Shown: one piece after another, positions 1 to 9,800 of the stretch | Layout of the letters: each line of letters begins with the position of its first letter | Numbering within the stretch: position 1 is the first letter of the stretch | Source: Streptomyces sp. SM11 | Lineage (GTDB): Bacteria; Actinomycetota; Actinomycetes; Streptomycetales; Streptomycetaceae | Assembly: GCF_002910905.1 (NCBI RefSeq) | Contig: NZ_NEUE01000246.1 | Span: 1 to 64,000 of the forward strand | Reading direction: 5' to 3' | Length of the DNA stretch: 64,000 bases | Position numbers and translations under genes: made by a program | The notes under the pieces: model-generated | Told to the model about the DNA's origin: nothing | Databases searched by the model: none | What the model saw: the letters and a program-made list of their open reading frames with translations, nothing else

Positions 1-672
1 CGCGTCGAAGACCTCGTCGATCAGCCGCTGGGCCATGCGCGGGGCCTTCGGGCGGATCAGCTCCACGAGTCTGCGGCGGCCGGCCTTGCGCAGGGCGGCC
101 GGGGAGCCGTGGCGCTCCAGGAGCCAGGTGACGGCGTGGTGGTCCAGACGCGGTCCCAGGACGCGTTCCTGGGAGGGGTGGAACTGGGTGAGCAGGCCGC
201 GTATCCGGTTGCTGGTGCGGGTGGCCTCGGCGGCGAGGTCCTGGTCGAAGCCGGTCAGCACGGTCAGCTCAGCGGTGATCTCGTCGGTCAGTTCCAGGGA
301 GCGCAGGGTGTGCGGCATCGTCCGCGCGGCATCGGCGATGGCGGCCGCGTCCTTGGCGTCGGTTCTGGCCTCGCCGGGGTAGAGGTCGGCGATCCGGCGC
401 ATGGCCAGGCCGGGCAGGTAGGCGACGCGGCAGCCGGCGTCGCGGGCGACGGTCAGCGGCAGGGCGCCGATGGAGGCGGGCTGGTCCACGATGACCAGGA
501 CGGTGCCGAACTTCGCGGTCAGCTTGTCGAACACGGCCCGCAGCTTCGGCTCGCTGTTGGGCGGCGGCTTGTCGAAGAACTTCTTCCCGGCCGGGGTGAG
601 TCCGTGGCCGTGGTGCGCGGACTTGCCGACGTCCAGGCCGTGGAACACGCCCACGTCTTCGATCTGGAACAT
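1..672 (-). mobile_element. IS110-family transposase, N-terminal part (C-terminus beyond left edge)
   Basis: The reading frame starts at ATG 672, with an AAGGAA purine run just upstream, and stays open for 224 codons to the window edge. It carries the RuvC-like DEDD catalytic pattern of IS110 transposases: an N-terminal GLDVGK motif, a VDQPAS motif, and the ARTDAKDAAAIADAAR block with the paired acidic residues, followed by the HPSQERVLGPRLDH region. Established knowledge: IS110 transposases use a DEDD domain plus a C-terminal serine-containing domain and are guided by a bridge RNA encoded in the element's non-coding end. The C-terminal domain is outside the window, so intactness cannot be judged. 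It lies outside the biosynthetic genes and marks the left boundary of the cluster. Confidence 0.85.
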
Positions 673-942
673 CGTTTCCTTCCAGGGGTGTTGACGGTGC
701 CGGCCTCGGCTCGGGTGTCGTGCTCGCGCATCCATGTTATGCAGACCTGCCGCCCGCGAGCTGTCCGGCGTTGCGCCGGACCGGACGGTGGCCGGACCTC
801 TGATCAGCGTCTCCGACGAACACCCCTCGGGCCCGGTGACACCACCCCCCCCAGGTCATTCCTTCGACAGGGGGACACAGTCATGCCGAGCCCGGAGGCC
901 AGCGGCCCTCTTGCAGGACCGCAGAAAAACATAACGGGGGGA
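673..942 (-). other. Non-coding stretch upstream of the IS110 transposase (element end; possible bridge-RNA locus)
   Basis: No convincing gene is seen here. The stretch lies immediately 5' of the IS110 transposase and contains a perfect hairpin with 8-bp arms (763-770 and 774-781, loop TTG). In IS110-group elements this side of the transposase gene carries the long left end and the bridge RNA. The exact element end was not found. The far end runs into the decayed tail of the neighbouring IS5-like pseudogene. Confidence 0.35.
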
Positions 943-1685
943 ATGGCTGCCTTGTCGCTCGTATCGGACGGTGAGGCGGCGGTAGTCGAAGAGTCAGAAG
1001 ATCGAGCGCTCGATCTTCCAGCGGTGGCGGCCGAGGCGTTCGCCGGACTCGATGCCGGGACGGGCGATGTGCGGGATGAGGTTCCGGCTGCGCAGCCAGC
1101 GCTCGGCGGAGTAGTACGCCTTCTCCGCACGGATCCTCCCCGGCCTCCACCGGCAGAGTCCGCGCCGGGCACGGACGGCGGGTATGCCCAGGATGAGCGG
1201 CTTGAACGCCTGGCTGTCGTGTGCGTTCGCCACGGACACCGCGACGGCCAGCGGGATTCCCCGTGTCTCGGACAGCACGTGCAGTTTGCTGCCCTTCTTG
1301 CCCCGGTCGACCGGATTCGGCCCGGTCAGCGAGCCCCCCTTTTTGCCCGCACCGACGCAGCGTCAACGATCGCGGAAGTCCAGTCCAGTTCACCTCTGGC
1401 GCCGAGTTCGTCCAGGACCGCGCGGTGCAGCCTGCGCCACAGTCCGGCCTCGGTCCACACACTGAACCGGCGGTGCGCGGTGGCCGGCGAGACACCGAAC
1501 GATTCCGGCAGATACCGCCAGGCGCACCCGCTCGTCAGCACGTACACCACGGCCACGAACACCGACCGCTCATCCACCGGAGCAGTACCCCCGCCCTGCG
1601 GGCGCGACGTGAACTTCGGCAGCAACGGAGCGACCAGCTCCCACAGTTCGTCGGGAACCAGCCGACGCGACAGATCATCCCTCAC
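943..1685 (-). pseudogene. Degenerate IS5-family transposase (IS427-like, two-frame, nonsense-mutated)
   Basis: The first frame (1326-1685) encodes the DUF4096-type N-terminus, with PDELWELVAPLLP, SGCAWRYLPESFG and the first DDE Asp in AIVDAASVRAKRG. Reading then has to shift -1 at an A5G6 run (1334-1344 on the plus strand) to continue as KKGGSLTGPNPVDRGKKGSK, then LAVAVSVANAHDS and HRWKIERSIF. Frame-shifted fusion is normal for IS5 elements of this group. The second frame stops at a TGA (994-996), exactly where the family has Trp. The same frame continues recognisably as LFDYRRLTVRYERQGSH before similarity fades near 943. I read it as an inactive relic. Its upstream end is close to a 17-bp palindrome at 1726-1742. 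Confidence 0.8.
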
Positions 1686-1863
1686 GAAACAGCATCATGC
1701 CGCATCAACGAGTCACCACATGAGACATCCTCTAAGAGGATGCTGGGCAGGGACGATTAGTGATCAATTCTTTGTAGACAATGCCGATAGGATGAACCTA
1801 GGATTTGGCCGGAGATGATCGCGAAGGTAGATCGATTAAACTTTGACTTTCAGGGGATTCCTT
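1686..1863 (+). promoter_or_regulatory. Probable promoter region of the first biosynthetic operon
   Basis: This 178-bp gap is visibly more AT-rich than its surroundings, especially after 1743. It lies between the IS relic and the first biosynthetic gene, so it should contain the promoter for the long plus-strand operon. A 17-bp palindrome (1726-1742, centred on CTCTAAGAG) sits at its left side and could be an IS end or an operator. I see no -35/-10 pair good enough to name. The last 15 bases carry AGGGG as the ribosome binding site of the next gene. Confidence 0.4.
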
Positions 1864-2730
1864 ATGCCCAGTCCCACCGTGTGGAATGTCGTTTCGGATG
1901 CAGGGCCGGGTACGGGGTCGCACGCCGACGCCGACATCGTGCTCGCCGTGGATTTCCCGGTCACGGGGAGGAACGAGGGCGGATTCGCCGATCTGGCTCC
2001 GGGCCTGAAGTTGGACTGCGCCCTGTGGCAGACCGTCGCCCCGGTCCGTGACCCGCAGACGGATGCTCTGGACGACACCTATCTGGAGCCCTGGCTCTCC
2101 GAGGTGGCCGCCTCAGGCCGCTCGGTCCGCGCCGTGCTCGGCTACTGCGCGGGCTCCGTCTTCGCCGGCGTGCTCGCCGAGAAGATCGGCGCACGGCAGG
2201 TGACCGTGCCCCGGGTGGTGCTGTTCGACCCCGAACTGGTCGACGTACCCACCGTGCACCTTCAGTTCGGCCGGGTGATCGGTAACATGACCACCGTTCT
2301 GACGACCGGGGAGATAGTCGAGCTGTCCGGCGCCGCGGAGAAGCTCGCCGCGCAGAGTGGTGTCGCTCCCGGCGTCTTCGCCGCCGGGCTCTACGCGGCC
2401 TTCCGCCCGATCGGCACCTCGGCCCTGCAGCGGGCCGGGCTTGACGAGGGCTACGCAGGCGAACTGGTGCAGTTGGTCGGCTCGTTCATGTCCTACCTGG
2501 CCACCGCTGCCGGTCTCGACCCGCGTCCAGGCTGGCAGGGCGCCACCGTCGTCACCTCCGCCAGCGAGAGCAGCGGGCTGAATCGGATGCGCGCCACGCC
2601 CGGTGTCGCACCCATCGAGGTCGCCGACGAGCGGCGCTTCGAGGTCGAACACCGTGACCTGCTGCGCACGCCCGCCATCGCCGAGACGGTGGCTGGCTTC
2701 CTGGCCGCCGGGACCGGGGAGAGCGCGTGA
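1864..2730 (+). CDS. kirHI: Dieckmann cyclase (KirHI/TrdC/NcmC-type alpha/beta hydrolase fold)
   Basis: This 288-residue protein probably releases the finished chain by Dieckmann condensation, forming the pyridone (or tetramate) ring. It has a nucleophile elbow GYCAGS in which Cys95 replaces the Ser of ordinary thioesterases. Asp122 lies in VVLFDPE and His263 in FEVEHRDLL. The Cys-to-Asp spacing of 27 and Cys-to-His spacing of 168 fit the Cys-Asp-His triad reported for the NcmC family (Cys89, Asp116, His253, recalled from memory). The start chosen is ATG 1864, preceded by AGGGG at proper spacing; an in-frame ATG seven codons upstream lacks a good site. It overlaps the next NRPS gene (GTGA), implying translational coupling and a joint role with that module. 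The alternative is a type II thioesterase with a Cys nucleophile. Confidence 0.8.
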   Translation: MPSPTVWNVVSDAGPGTGSHADADIVLAVDFPVTGRNEGGFADLAPGLKLDCALWQTVAPVRDPQTDALDDTYLEPWLSEVAASGRSVRAVLGYCAGSVFAGVLAEKIGARQVTVPRVVLFDPELVDVPTVHLQFGRVIGNMTTVLTTGEIVELSGAAEKLAAQSGVAPGVFAAGLYAAFRPIGTSALQRAGLDEGYAGELVQLVGSFMSYLATAAGLDPRPGWQGATVVTSASESSGLNRMRATPGVAPIEVADERRFEVEHRDLLRTPAIAETVAGFLAAGTGESA

Positions 2731-5700
2731 GCGGCGAACTCCCGGTCACCGCCGCCCAGGACGGGCGGGGGCTGCCGGCCGGGCACATACGGCCGAGCCG
2801 CAAGGAGACCACCCTGTGGCTCCTCGACGAACTCGTCCCTGGCAGCGGTGCCAACAACCTGTCGCTGGCCTTGCGGGTACGGGGTCGCCTCGACGCCGCC
2901 GCCACCGCGCACGCGGTACGCCTCCTGACGGAACGCTTCGAGGTGCTGCGCACGGTTTACCACCGTGAGGACGCCGAGCTGACCAAAGCCATCGCGCCGT
3001 CCGTGGCCGTCGACCTGGAAGAGGCGGAGCACCACGGCAGCGAGCAGGACGAACCGGCCCTGCTGACGGCCTTCGCCGCCAGGCCGTTCGCCCCGGACGG
3101 CAGCCCCCTCCTACGTGCCCTGCTCCTGCACGGCCAGGACACCGACGTCCTGTGCCTGGCCCTCCACCACGCCGTGTCGGACGTGCAGTCGACGGAGATC
3201 CTGCGCGCCGAGTTCGTCTCGCTCTACGAGGAGGTGCTCCAGGGCGGGCACCGCACCCCCACCGAGGTGCCCGCCCTGCGCGAGTCCGCACCGTCCGCCG
3301 AGAGCCGCGGCTACTGGCAGGAGCAGATGGCCGGCTTCCGGTCCTCGGGCCTGGAACTCCGCTGCGAACAGCGCGACCAGCCCGTCCCCACCCTGCGGGG
3401 TGACGAGGTCACCCACGTCCTGTCACCCGAGGCCCACACCGTGGTCCGCCGCCTCCAGCGCGAACTGCGGGCGCCGGAGTCCGTCGTGCTGCTCACCGCG
3501 TACGCGGTCCTCCTCGCCGCCCACGGGGCCGGACCCGATCTCGCCATCGGTTCGCCAGTCAACACCCGCCCCCGCGACGCGGTGGACGCGGTCGGTTACC
3601 ACAGCAACCTGGTCGTCCTGCGCCTGCTCCTCGACCGTGACGCGACCTTCAGAGACCTCGTGTCGCTGACCCGGCGGACGTTCATGGAGGCGATGGCGCA
3701 CAAGGACGTACCGACCGACGACGTCCTCGACATGGTTGAACGGGGTGGTTCCGGCTGGCGCAACGCGCTCTTCAAGCACGTGTTCAACTACGTTCCCTTC
3801 GCCGAGGACCAGCGCACCTTCGCGCTGGCCGGCACCGAGGCCGAACTCCTCGTCGTCGAGAACGGCTTCAGCCAGTTCGACCTCGAGTTCTTCGTCTCGG
3901 CCAACCGGGAGACGGCCACTGTCCGTGCCGCGTTCTACACGGGAGTGCTGGACCGCTCGGACGTCGAGCTGATGGTCCTGCGCTACGACGCCCTCCTAGT
4001 GGCCCTGGGCACCGGCGTCGACACCCAGATCGCCGCCCTGCCGTCCTGGTCGGACCGGGACCACGGGATCATCGACGCGGCCAACGCCACCGCCCGTACG
4101 ATCGACCTGCCTTCGGTACTCACCGGATTCGTCCTTAGGGCCGCCGCCGACCCGTCGGCGGTGGCAGTACGGGAAGGCGACCGCACGGCCACATACGGCG
4201 GACTGTGGTCCGCCGCCGTCAACACGGCCGCTCGGCTGGCCGACGCCGGCGTACGTCCCGGAGACATCGTCGCGCTCCTCCTACCGCGTGGCGCCGCACT
4301 GGCCGCCTCGGTGTTCGGCACCTGGCTCGCGGGTGCGGCCTACCTGCCGCTCGACCCCAACCACCCGGTGGAGCGGCTGACCTACCAGCTCGACGACACC
4401 CGGGCCCGCGTCGTCATCGTCGGTGCGGGGATCACCGCCCCGGACGGCCAGGTCACGGTGCCCGCCACCGACTGCGACGCCGTGCCGCAGGTGCCGGTGG
4501 ACGAGTCGGCGGTGAAGGTCGACCCGGACGCCCTCGCATACGTGATCCACACCTCCGGCTCCACCGGCAGGCCCAAGGGGATCCCGATCCGGCACGGCAG
4601 CCTCATCAACCACATCGTCGACTACGCCGAACGGTTCGGCGTTGCGGGCTCCACCCGCCCCACGGGCTGGCTCAGCACCTACAGTTTCGACACCTCCTCG
4701 CTCGAATTGATGATGCCACTGCTGCACGGCGGTCACACCGTCGTGCTCCCGGACGAGGCGCGCACGGACGGCGCCCTGCTGGCGGACGCCGTCCGTGCAC
4801 ACGACATAGGCCTGCTCCAGGCGACCCCGACCACCTGGCGGCTGGTCGCCCACGAGGCGGCCGACGCCACCGCCGGACGCGTCATCCTCACCGGCGGTGA
4901 ACCCCTGTCCGCCGAACTCGCCACCCGGCTGCTCGACGCGGGCGCCGAACTGTGGAACGTCTACGGCCCCACCGAGAGCACCATCTGGGCGACCGCCGGA
5001 GCCATACCTTCCGGTCACGGCGGCCGGGTGGACATCGGTGTGCCCGTGACCAACACCCAGATCTTCATCGCCGATCCACACGGCAGGCCGCTGCCGGTCG
5101 GCCTCCGCGGAGAGCTGTGCGTCGCGGGCGTCGGAGTCGCCTCCGGCTACCACGAACGGCCCGGACTGACCGCGGAGCGCTTCGGGCAGAACGACGAGTA
5201 CGGACGTTTCCACCGCTCCGGAGACGTGGCCCGCTGGCGGCCGGACGGCAGGATCGACCTGTTCGGCCGGATGGACCGGCAGGTCAAACTGCGCGGCAAC
5301 CGGATCGAGCCGGCCGAGATCGAAGCGGTCCTGCTCAGCCACCCCGACGTCGAGGCGGCGGCCGTCGTGGTCGTTGGCGATCCCGGGGCGGACGGCTACC
5401 TGGCCGCCTTCGTCCGGATCCCCAGCCGACCCGAGGCCGTGGACGAACTGTGGGACCACGCCCACGGGCAGCTCCCGCGCTCGGTCGTCCCGCACCGGTT
5501 CATCGCCGTGGACGCCTTTCCCCGTACCGGCAGCGACAAGGTAGACCACCTGGCGCTCGCCGAGCAGGCCGCCCGGCACCACGGCCCGGCAGTCGGCGGC
5601 CGGCCCGAGGGTGCGGCGCCGGCCGACGACCTGACGGCCACCGTCCTGAGCCTGTTCGCCGAACTGCTGGACCGCTCCGACCTCGACGCCGGTGCGCACT

Positions 5701-5846
5701 TCTTCGCCAACGGCGGGCACTCGCTGCTGGCCGTCTCCCTCGCCCAGCGGATCAAGGACATCACCGGTATAAGGCTCGCGCTGACCGACGTATTCGAGAC
5801 CGCCACCCCTGCCGCCCTCGCCGACCGGCTGCGCCGGCTCGTCTGA
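2727..5846 (+). CDS. kirB: Stand-alone NRPS module C-A-T (candidate beta-alanine module, KirB-like)
   Basis: One NRPS module of 1039 residues. The condensation domain is about 22-430, with HHAVSD at His147 (the usual final Gly of HHxxxDG is Val). The adenylation domain is about 457-948: HTSGSTGRPKG, FDTSSLEL, NVYGPTEST, the RSGD core and C-terminal Lys in GSDKVDH. The carrier domain is about 965-1039, with FFANGGHSLLA and Ser999. My reading of the specificity pocket is D-T-L-Q-L-G-V-I-W-K, closest to the glycine code. In a kirromycin-type pathway this gene should load beta-alanine, which agrees with the aspartate decarboxylase gene downstream, so the code and the expected substrate need reconciling. 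GTG 2727 overlaps the cyclase stop and is preceded by GGGGAGAG. The module has no thioesterase, as expected if the neighbouring Dieckmann cyclase releases the product. Confidence 0.85.
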   Translation: MSGELPVTAAQDGRGLPAGHIRPSRKETTLWLLDELVPGSGANNLSLALRVRGRLDAAATAHAVRLLTERFEVLRTVYHREDAELTKAIAPSVAVDLEEAEHHGSEQDEPALLTAFAARPFAPDGSPLLRALLLHGQDTDVLCLALHHAVSDVQSTEILRAEFVSLYEEVLQGGHRTPTEVPALRESAPSAESRGYWQEQMAGFRSSGLELRCEQRDQPVPTLRGDEVTHVLSPEAHTVVRRLQRELRAPESVVLLTAYAVLLAAHGAGPDLAIGSPVNTRPRDAVDAVGYHSNLVVLRLLLDRDATFRDLVSLTRRTFMEAMAHKDVPTDDVLDMVERGGSGWRNALFKHVFNYVPFAEDQRTFALAGTEAELLVVENGFSQFDLEFFVSANRETATVRAAFYTGVLDRSDVELMVLRYDALLVALGTGVDTQIAALPSWSDRDHGIIDAANATARTIDLPSVLTGFVLRAAADPSAVAVREGDRTATYGGLWSAAVNTAARLADAGVRPGDIVALLLPRGAALAASVFGTWLAGAAYLPLDPNHPVERLTYQLDDTRARVVIVGAGITAPDGQVTVPATDCDAVPQVPVDESAVKVDPDALAYVIHTSGSTGRPKGIPIRHGSLINHIVDYAERFGVAGSTRPTGWLSTYSFDTSSLELMMPLLHGGHTVVLPDEARTDGALLADAVRAHDIGLLQATPTTWRLVAHEAADATAGRVILTGGEPLSAELATRLLDAGAELWNVYGPTESTIWATAGAIPSGHGGRVDIGVPVTNTQIFIADPHGRPLPVGLRGELCVAGVGVASGYHERPGLTAERFGQNDEYGRFHRSGDVARWRPDGRIDLFGRMDRQVKLRGNRIEPAEIEAVLLSHPDVEAAAVVVVGDPGADGYLAAFVRIPSRPEAVDELWDHAHGQLPRSVVPHRFIAVDAFPRTGSDKVDHLALAEQAARHHGPAVGGRPEGAAPADDLTATVLSLFAELLDRSDLDAGAHFFANGGHSLLAVSLAQRIKDITGIRLALTDVFETATPAALADRLRRLV

Positions 5847-5866
5847 CGGACCGAAAGAGACCTCTC

Positions 5867-6868
5867 ATGGAAATCCTCAAGCTCGCAGTCAGCGGCTGGT
5901 TCGCGCGGGCCCTCGCGGTCGCCGCCCGCCTGGAGATAGCCGACATCCTCGACGGCGGATCGATGACCTCGGCCGAGCTTGCCGAGCGTACCGGGTCCGA
6001 CCCCGACGTCCTCCAGCGCCTCCTCCAGATGCTCACCGTGCCGGCCGTACTGGAGAGGGACGGGGAGAAGTTCCGGCTGACCGCGGCGTACGCGCCGCTG
6101 CGCGCGGACCACCCCACCACCCAGCGCCACTTCGCCATCCTCGCCGCCGAGCTATACGACGACGCCTTCGCCGGTCTGCTGCACACCGTGAAGACCGGCA
6201 AGTCCGGCTTCCAGGAGGTCTTCGGGGAGTCCCTCTACGAGTACCTGGAGACCCACCCCGAGACGGCGGACCTGTTCGACAAGGGCATGGTCGACCTCGC
6301 GACGCCGGTGGCCCAGTGCCTGCTCGGCCTGCACGACTTCAGCACGGCGAAGAGCGTCGTCGACGTTGGCGGCGGCAGCGGCGGGCTGCTCCCCGTCCTC
6401 CTGGCCGCCCACCCAGACCTGCACGGCACCGTCGCCGACCGGGCCAGCGTCTGCGCCAGGGGCCGCACCGCCCTGGAGCGGGTCGTGCAGCAGGACGTGC
6501 GCGACCGCATCGGCTTCGTCCCCAGTGACTTCTTCGTCGAGGTCCCGGCCGGTGCTGACCGCTACCTGCTGAAGAACGTGTTGCACGACTGGACGTACGA
6601 GAACTGCGTACGGATCCTGCGCACCGTCGCCACCGCCATGGCCGACAGCTCACCGGACGCCAGGCTGCTCGTCGTGGAGCCGCTGGTCGAGAGCGACATC
6701 GACGGCTGGCGGGCCATGTTCCAGGCCGTCGCCTGCGACGAGGGCACCACGGGGCTGGACGAGTCTGCCATGCGGCAGGCGCTGGAGGAGGCGGGCTTCA
6801 CGGTAAAGTCCGTGGGTCAACTGCCCACGCAGCACAAGGTGTTCGTCACCTCCCTGCGTGCCTCCTGA
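5867..6868 (+). CDS. SAM-dependent O-methyltransferase (COMT/acetylserotonin OMT-like)
   Basis: A 333-residue class I methyltransferase of the plant-COMT-like family common in antibiotic clusters. It has an N-terminal winged-helix dimerisation region (about 1-100, with TSAELAERTGSDPDVLQRLL). The SAM site is VVDVGGGSGG near residue 165, and the catalytic-loop motif LLKNVLHDW carries the His that usually acts as general base. Family members methylate hydroxyls on polyketides or aromatics. In kirromycin-type products a backbone hydroxyl carries a methoxy group, which this enzyme could supply (inference). It starts 21 bp after the NRPS stop and ends by overlapping the next ATG (TGATG), so it is operon-embedded. 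Which of the two methyltransferases in the window does which methylation cannot be decided from sequence. Confidence 0.85.
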   Translation: MEILKLAVSGWFARALAVAARLEIADILDGGSMTSAELAERTGSDPDVLQRLLQMLTVPAVLERDGEKFRLTAAYAPLRADHPTTQRHFAILAAELYDDAFAGLLHTVKTGKSGFQEVFGESLYEYLETHPETADLFDKGMVDLATPVAQCLLGLHDFSTAKSVVDVGGGSGGLLPVLLAAHPDLHGTVADRASVCARGRTALERVVQQDVRDRIGFVPSDFFVEVPAGADRYLLKNVLHDWTYENCVRILRTVATAMADSSPDARLLVVEPLVESDIDGWRAMFQAVACDEGTTGLDESAMRQALEEAGFTVKSVGQLPTQHKVFVTSLRAS

Positions 6869-9800
6869 TGCTCACGCCCGTCTTCCTGTTCGCGGGGCAG
6901 GGATCGCAGTACCACGGCATGGGCAGATGGCTCTACGGGGCCGACCTCGCCTTCCGTGACGCCCTGGACTCCCTGGACGCGACCGTCAGGGAGGTGCGCG
7001 GCGATTCGGTGATCGAGGCGATTCATGGCCCCGGCCTGGGCCCCCAGCACCCGATGTCGCGGTTCTCCCTGACCCAGCCGGCCATCTTCATGGTCGAGTA
7101 CGCGCTGGCGCGGATGCTGCGGGCCCACGGGTTCGAACCCGGCGCGGTGCTCGGCGCCAGCCTGGGCGAGATCGTGGCAGCGTCCGTTGCGGGGGCCGTC
7201 GACCCGGACGAGTGCCTGCGCTCCCTGCTGCGCCAGGTCGACGTGTTCGAGGCCGAGTGCCCCCGCGGGGGGATGCTCGCGGTGCTGGCCGACCCAGGCC
7301 TCGCCCACCGAGACCCCGTCCTCGCCGAGGCGTACGTCGCCGCAGTGAACTCGCCGGAGAACTTCGTCCTGGCAGGCACCGCCGAGGCCCTGGACCGGAT
7401 CGAGAGCCACCTGCACGCCACCGGAACGCTCTGCCAGCGGCTGCCCGTATTGTTCCCCTTCCACTCGCCGCTGATCGACCCGGTCGAGGGCGTGTTCAAG
7501 GAGCTGATCGGCGAGCTGACCATGAGGCCGGCCACGATCCCGCTGATCTCCGGCACCACCGGCACCGCCGTACGGCTGCCGGACCCGGCGCACCTGTGGC
7601 GGGTGCTCCGGGACCCCTTCGACCTGTCCCGGGCGCTGGGGCCGCTGCTGGACCGGGACGACCTGCTCTTTCTCGACCTTAGCCCCTCCGGGGCCATGGC
7701 CAACCTGGTACGGGCCTCACTGCCGGAGGGCAGCCGTGACCGCGTGCTGCCCCTGCTGTCCCCGTACGCCCGCGACGAGGTGTTGTACCGGGCCGTCCTC
7801 GACGCGAGCCCCAGCCTCGCCGCCACCACAAGAATCGAGGTGAACCCCATGAGTGCTTCCGCACAGACACCGGCCCGTCCGTCCACCGCCGCGTCGACGC
7901 TCGATGTCCACGTCTTTCCCGGGCAGGGTGCGCAGGCCAAGGGCATGGGCCGGGAGGTGTTCGACCGCTTCCCCGACCTCGTCGCCCGTGCCGATGCCCT
8001 CCTCGGCTACTCGATCCGCGAACTGTGCCTGGAGGACCCGGGCCGCAACCTGCGGGACACCCGCTACACCCAGCCCGCTCTGTACGTGGTCAACTCCCTC
8101 AGCTGGCTGGCAGCCGTGGGCGAGGGCGGACGGCTGCCGGACTACGTACTGGGGCACAGCCTCGGTGAGTTCTCCGCCCTGTTCGCCGCCGGAGTCTACG
8201 ACTTCGAGACAGGACTGCGCCTGGTCGTCGAACGAGGCCGGCTCATGGGGCAAGTCACCGGCGGCACGATGGCCGCCGTCTCGTCCGTCGACGCCGCGCT
8301 CGTGGAGCGGGTGCTGCGGGAAAACGACCTCAATGACCTTGACATCGCCAACTACAACACGCCGAACCAGACCGTGATCGCCGGCCCCGTGGAATCGGTC
8401 GACCGGGCACTGCCCGCGCTGAAGGAGGCTGGCGCCCGGTGTGCGCCGCTCAATGTCAGCGCCCCCTTCCACAGCCGGTACATGGCCGCGGCGGCCGAGG
8501 AGTTCGGCAGGCTACTGGACGCCACCCCCTTCGCCGCGCCGAAGATCCCGGTGATCGCCAACGTGGACGCGCGGCCCTACGCGGCGGGCGAGGTGGCCGC
8601 CACCCTGCGCCGGCAGATCGCCTCGCCGGTGCGCTGGACCGACAGCATCCGGCTGCTGATGGGCTACGGCGACCTCCGGGTGCGCGAGCTCGGCCCGGGG
8701 CAGGTGCTGACCAAGATGGTTGACCGGATCCGCAACGAGGCGATGCCCCTGACACTGCCCGGCCCGGCGGAGCAGACCGCCGTCCGGCGGCCCGAGCCTG
8801 TACGTCATGAGGCTGTGCCTGCCGTGTCCGCACGCTCCGCGAAAACCCCCGCCGGGTCGCTAGGGTCGGAGGCCTTTCGTCAGGACTACGGCGTTCGTCT
8901 CGCCTACGTCGCTGGCGGGATGCGGCAAGGCGTGGGCTCCGTAGAGCTGGTCGCCAGGATGGCCAGTGCCGGACTGCTCTCCTACTTCGGGGCCTCGGGA
9001 CTCGCGGCCAGGGACGTGGTTCTGGCGGTCGCCGCGGTCCGCGCACGTGTCCCGGCGGGTGCGCCCTTCGGGGTCAACGTCACGCACGACCCCTTCGACC
9101 CGCGTGCCGAGTCCGACCTGGTCGACGTACTGATCCGGGAGGACGTGCGGTTCGTCGAGGCCTCCACGCACGTCGAGGTGACACCCGCCCTGGTACGCCA
9201 CCGGCTGACCGGCGCCCGGGTGCTGCCGGACGGCACCGTGCACGTGCCCCGGAAGATACTGGCGAAGGTGACCCGGCCGGACTCCGGGCGTCTCTTCCTG
9301 GAGCCGCCGCCCGCCGCGCTGGTGAGCCGGCTGGTGGAGCAGGGGCTGCTCAGCACCGAGGAGGCGGCAGCCGGCAGCCGCGTCGCGCTGGCCGACGACG
9401 TCTGCGCAGTGGGCGACGCGGGGGACCACTCCGACATGGCGGCCCTGTGGGCGCTGCTGCCCGCGCTGCGCGGACTGCGTGCGGAGCTCGGCGGCGTCGC
9501 CGGGGCGGTCCGCATCGGGGCCGGCGGCGGAATCGGCGCCCCCGAGTCGGCAGCGGCCTCCTTCGTACTGGGCGCCGACTTCGTCCTCACCGGCTCCATC
9601 AACGCGTGCACCGCCGAGAGCGGGACCAGCGTCGCGGCCAAGGACCTGCTCCAGGCTGCGGACGTCCACGACACCGCCTTCGCACCCTACGGCAACCTCT
9701 TCGAACTGGGCGGAAGGACAAGGGTGTTGCGCAAGGGAGTGCTCTTCCACGCCCGCGCGGGAAAGCTCCACGACCTGTGGCGCAACCACGACTCCTGGGA

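Noticed and set aside
109..1818. Plus-strand frame of 569 codons over the IS region
   Set aside because: It lies antisense to recognisable IS110 and IS5 transposase sequences and shows no family similarity.
2727..5846. Loss of function of the stand-alone C domain because HHxxxDG ends in Val
   Set aside because: The catalytic second His and the Asp are retained, and the Gly varies in active C domains, so I left it as a probable active domain.
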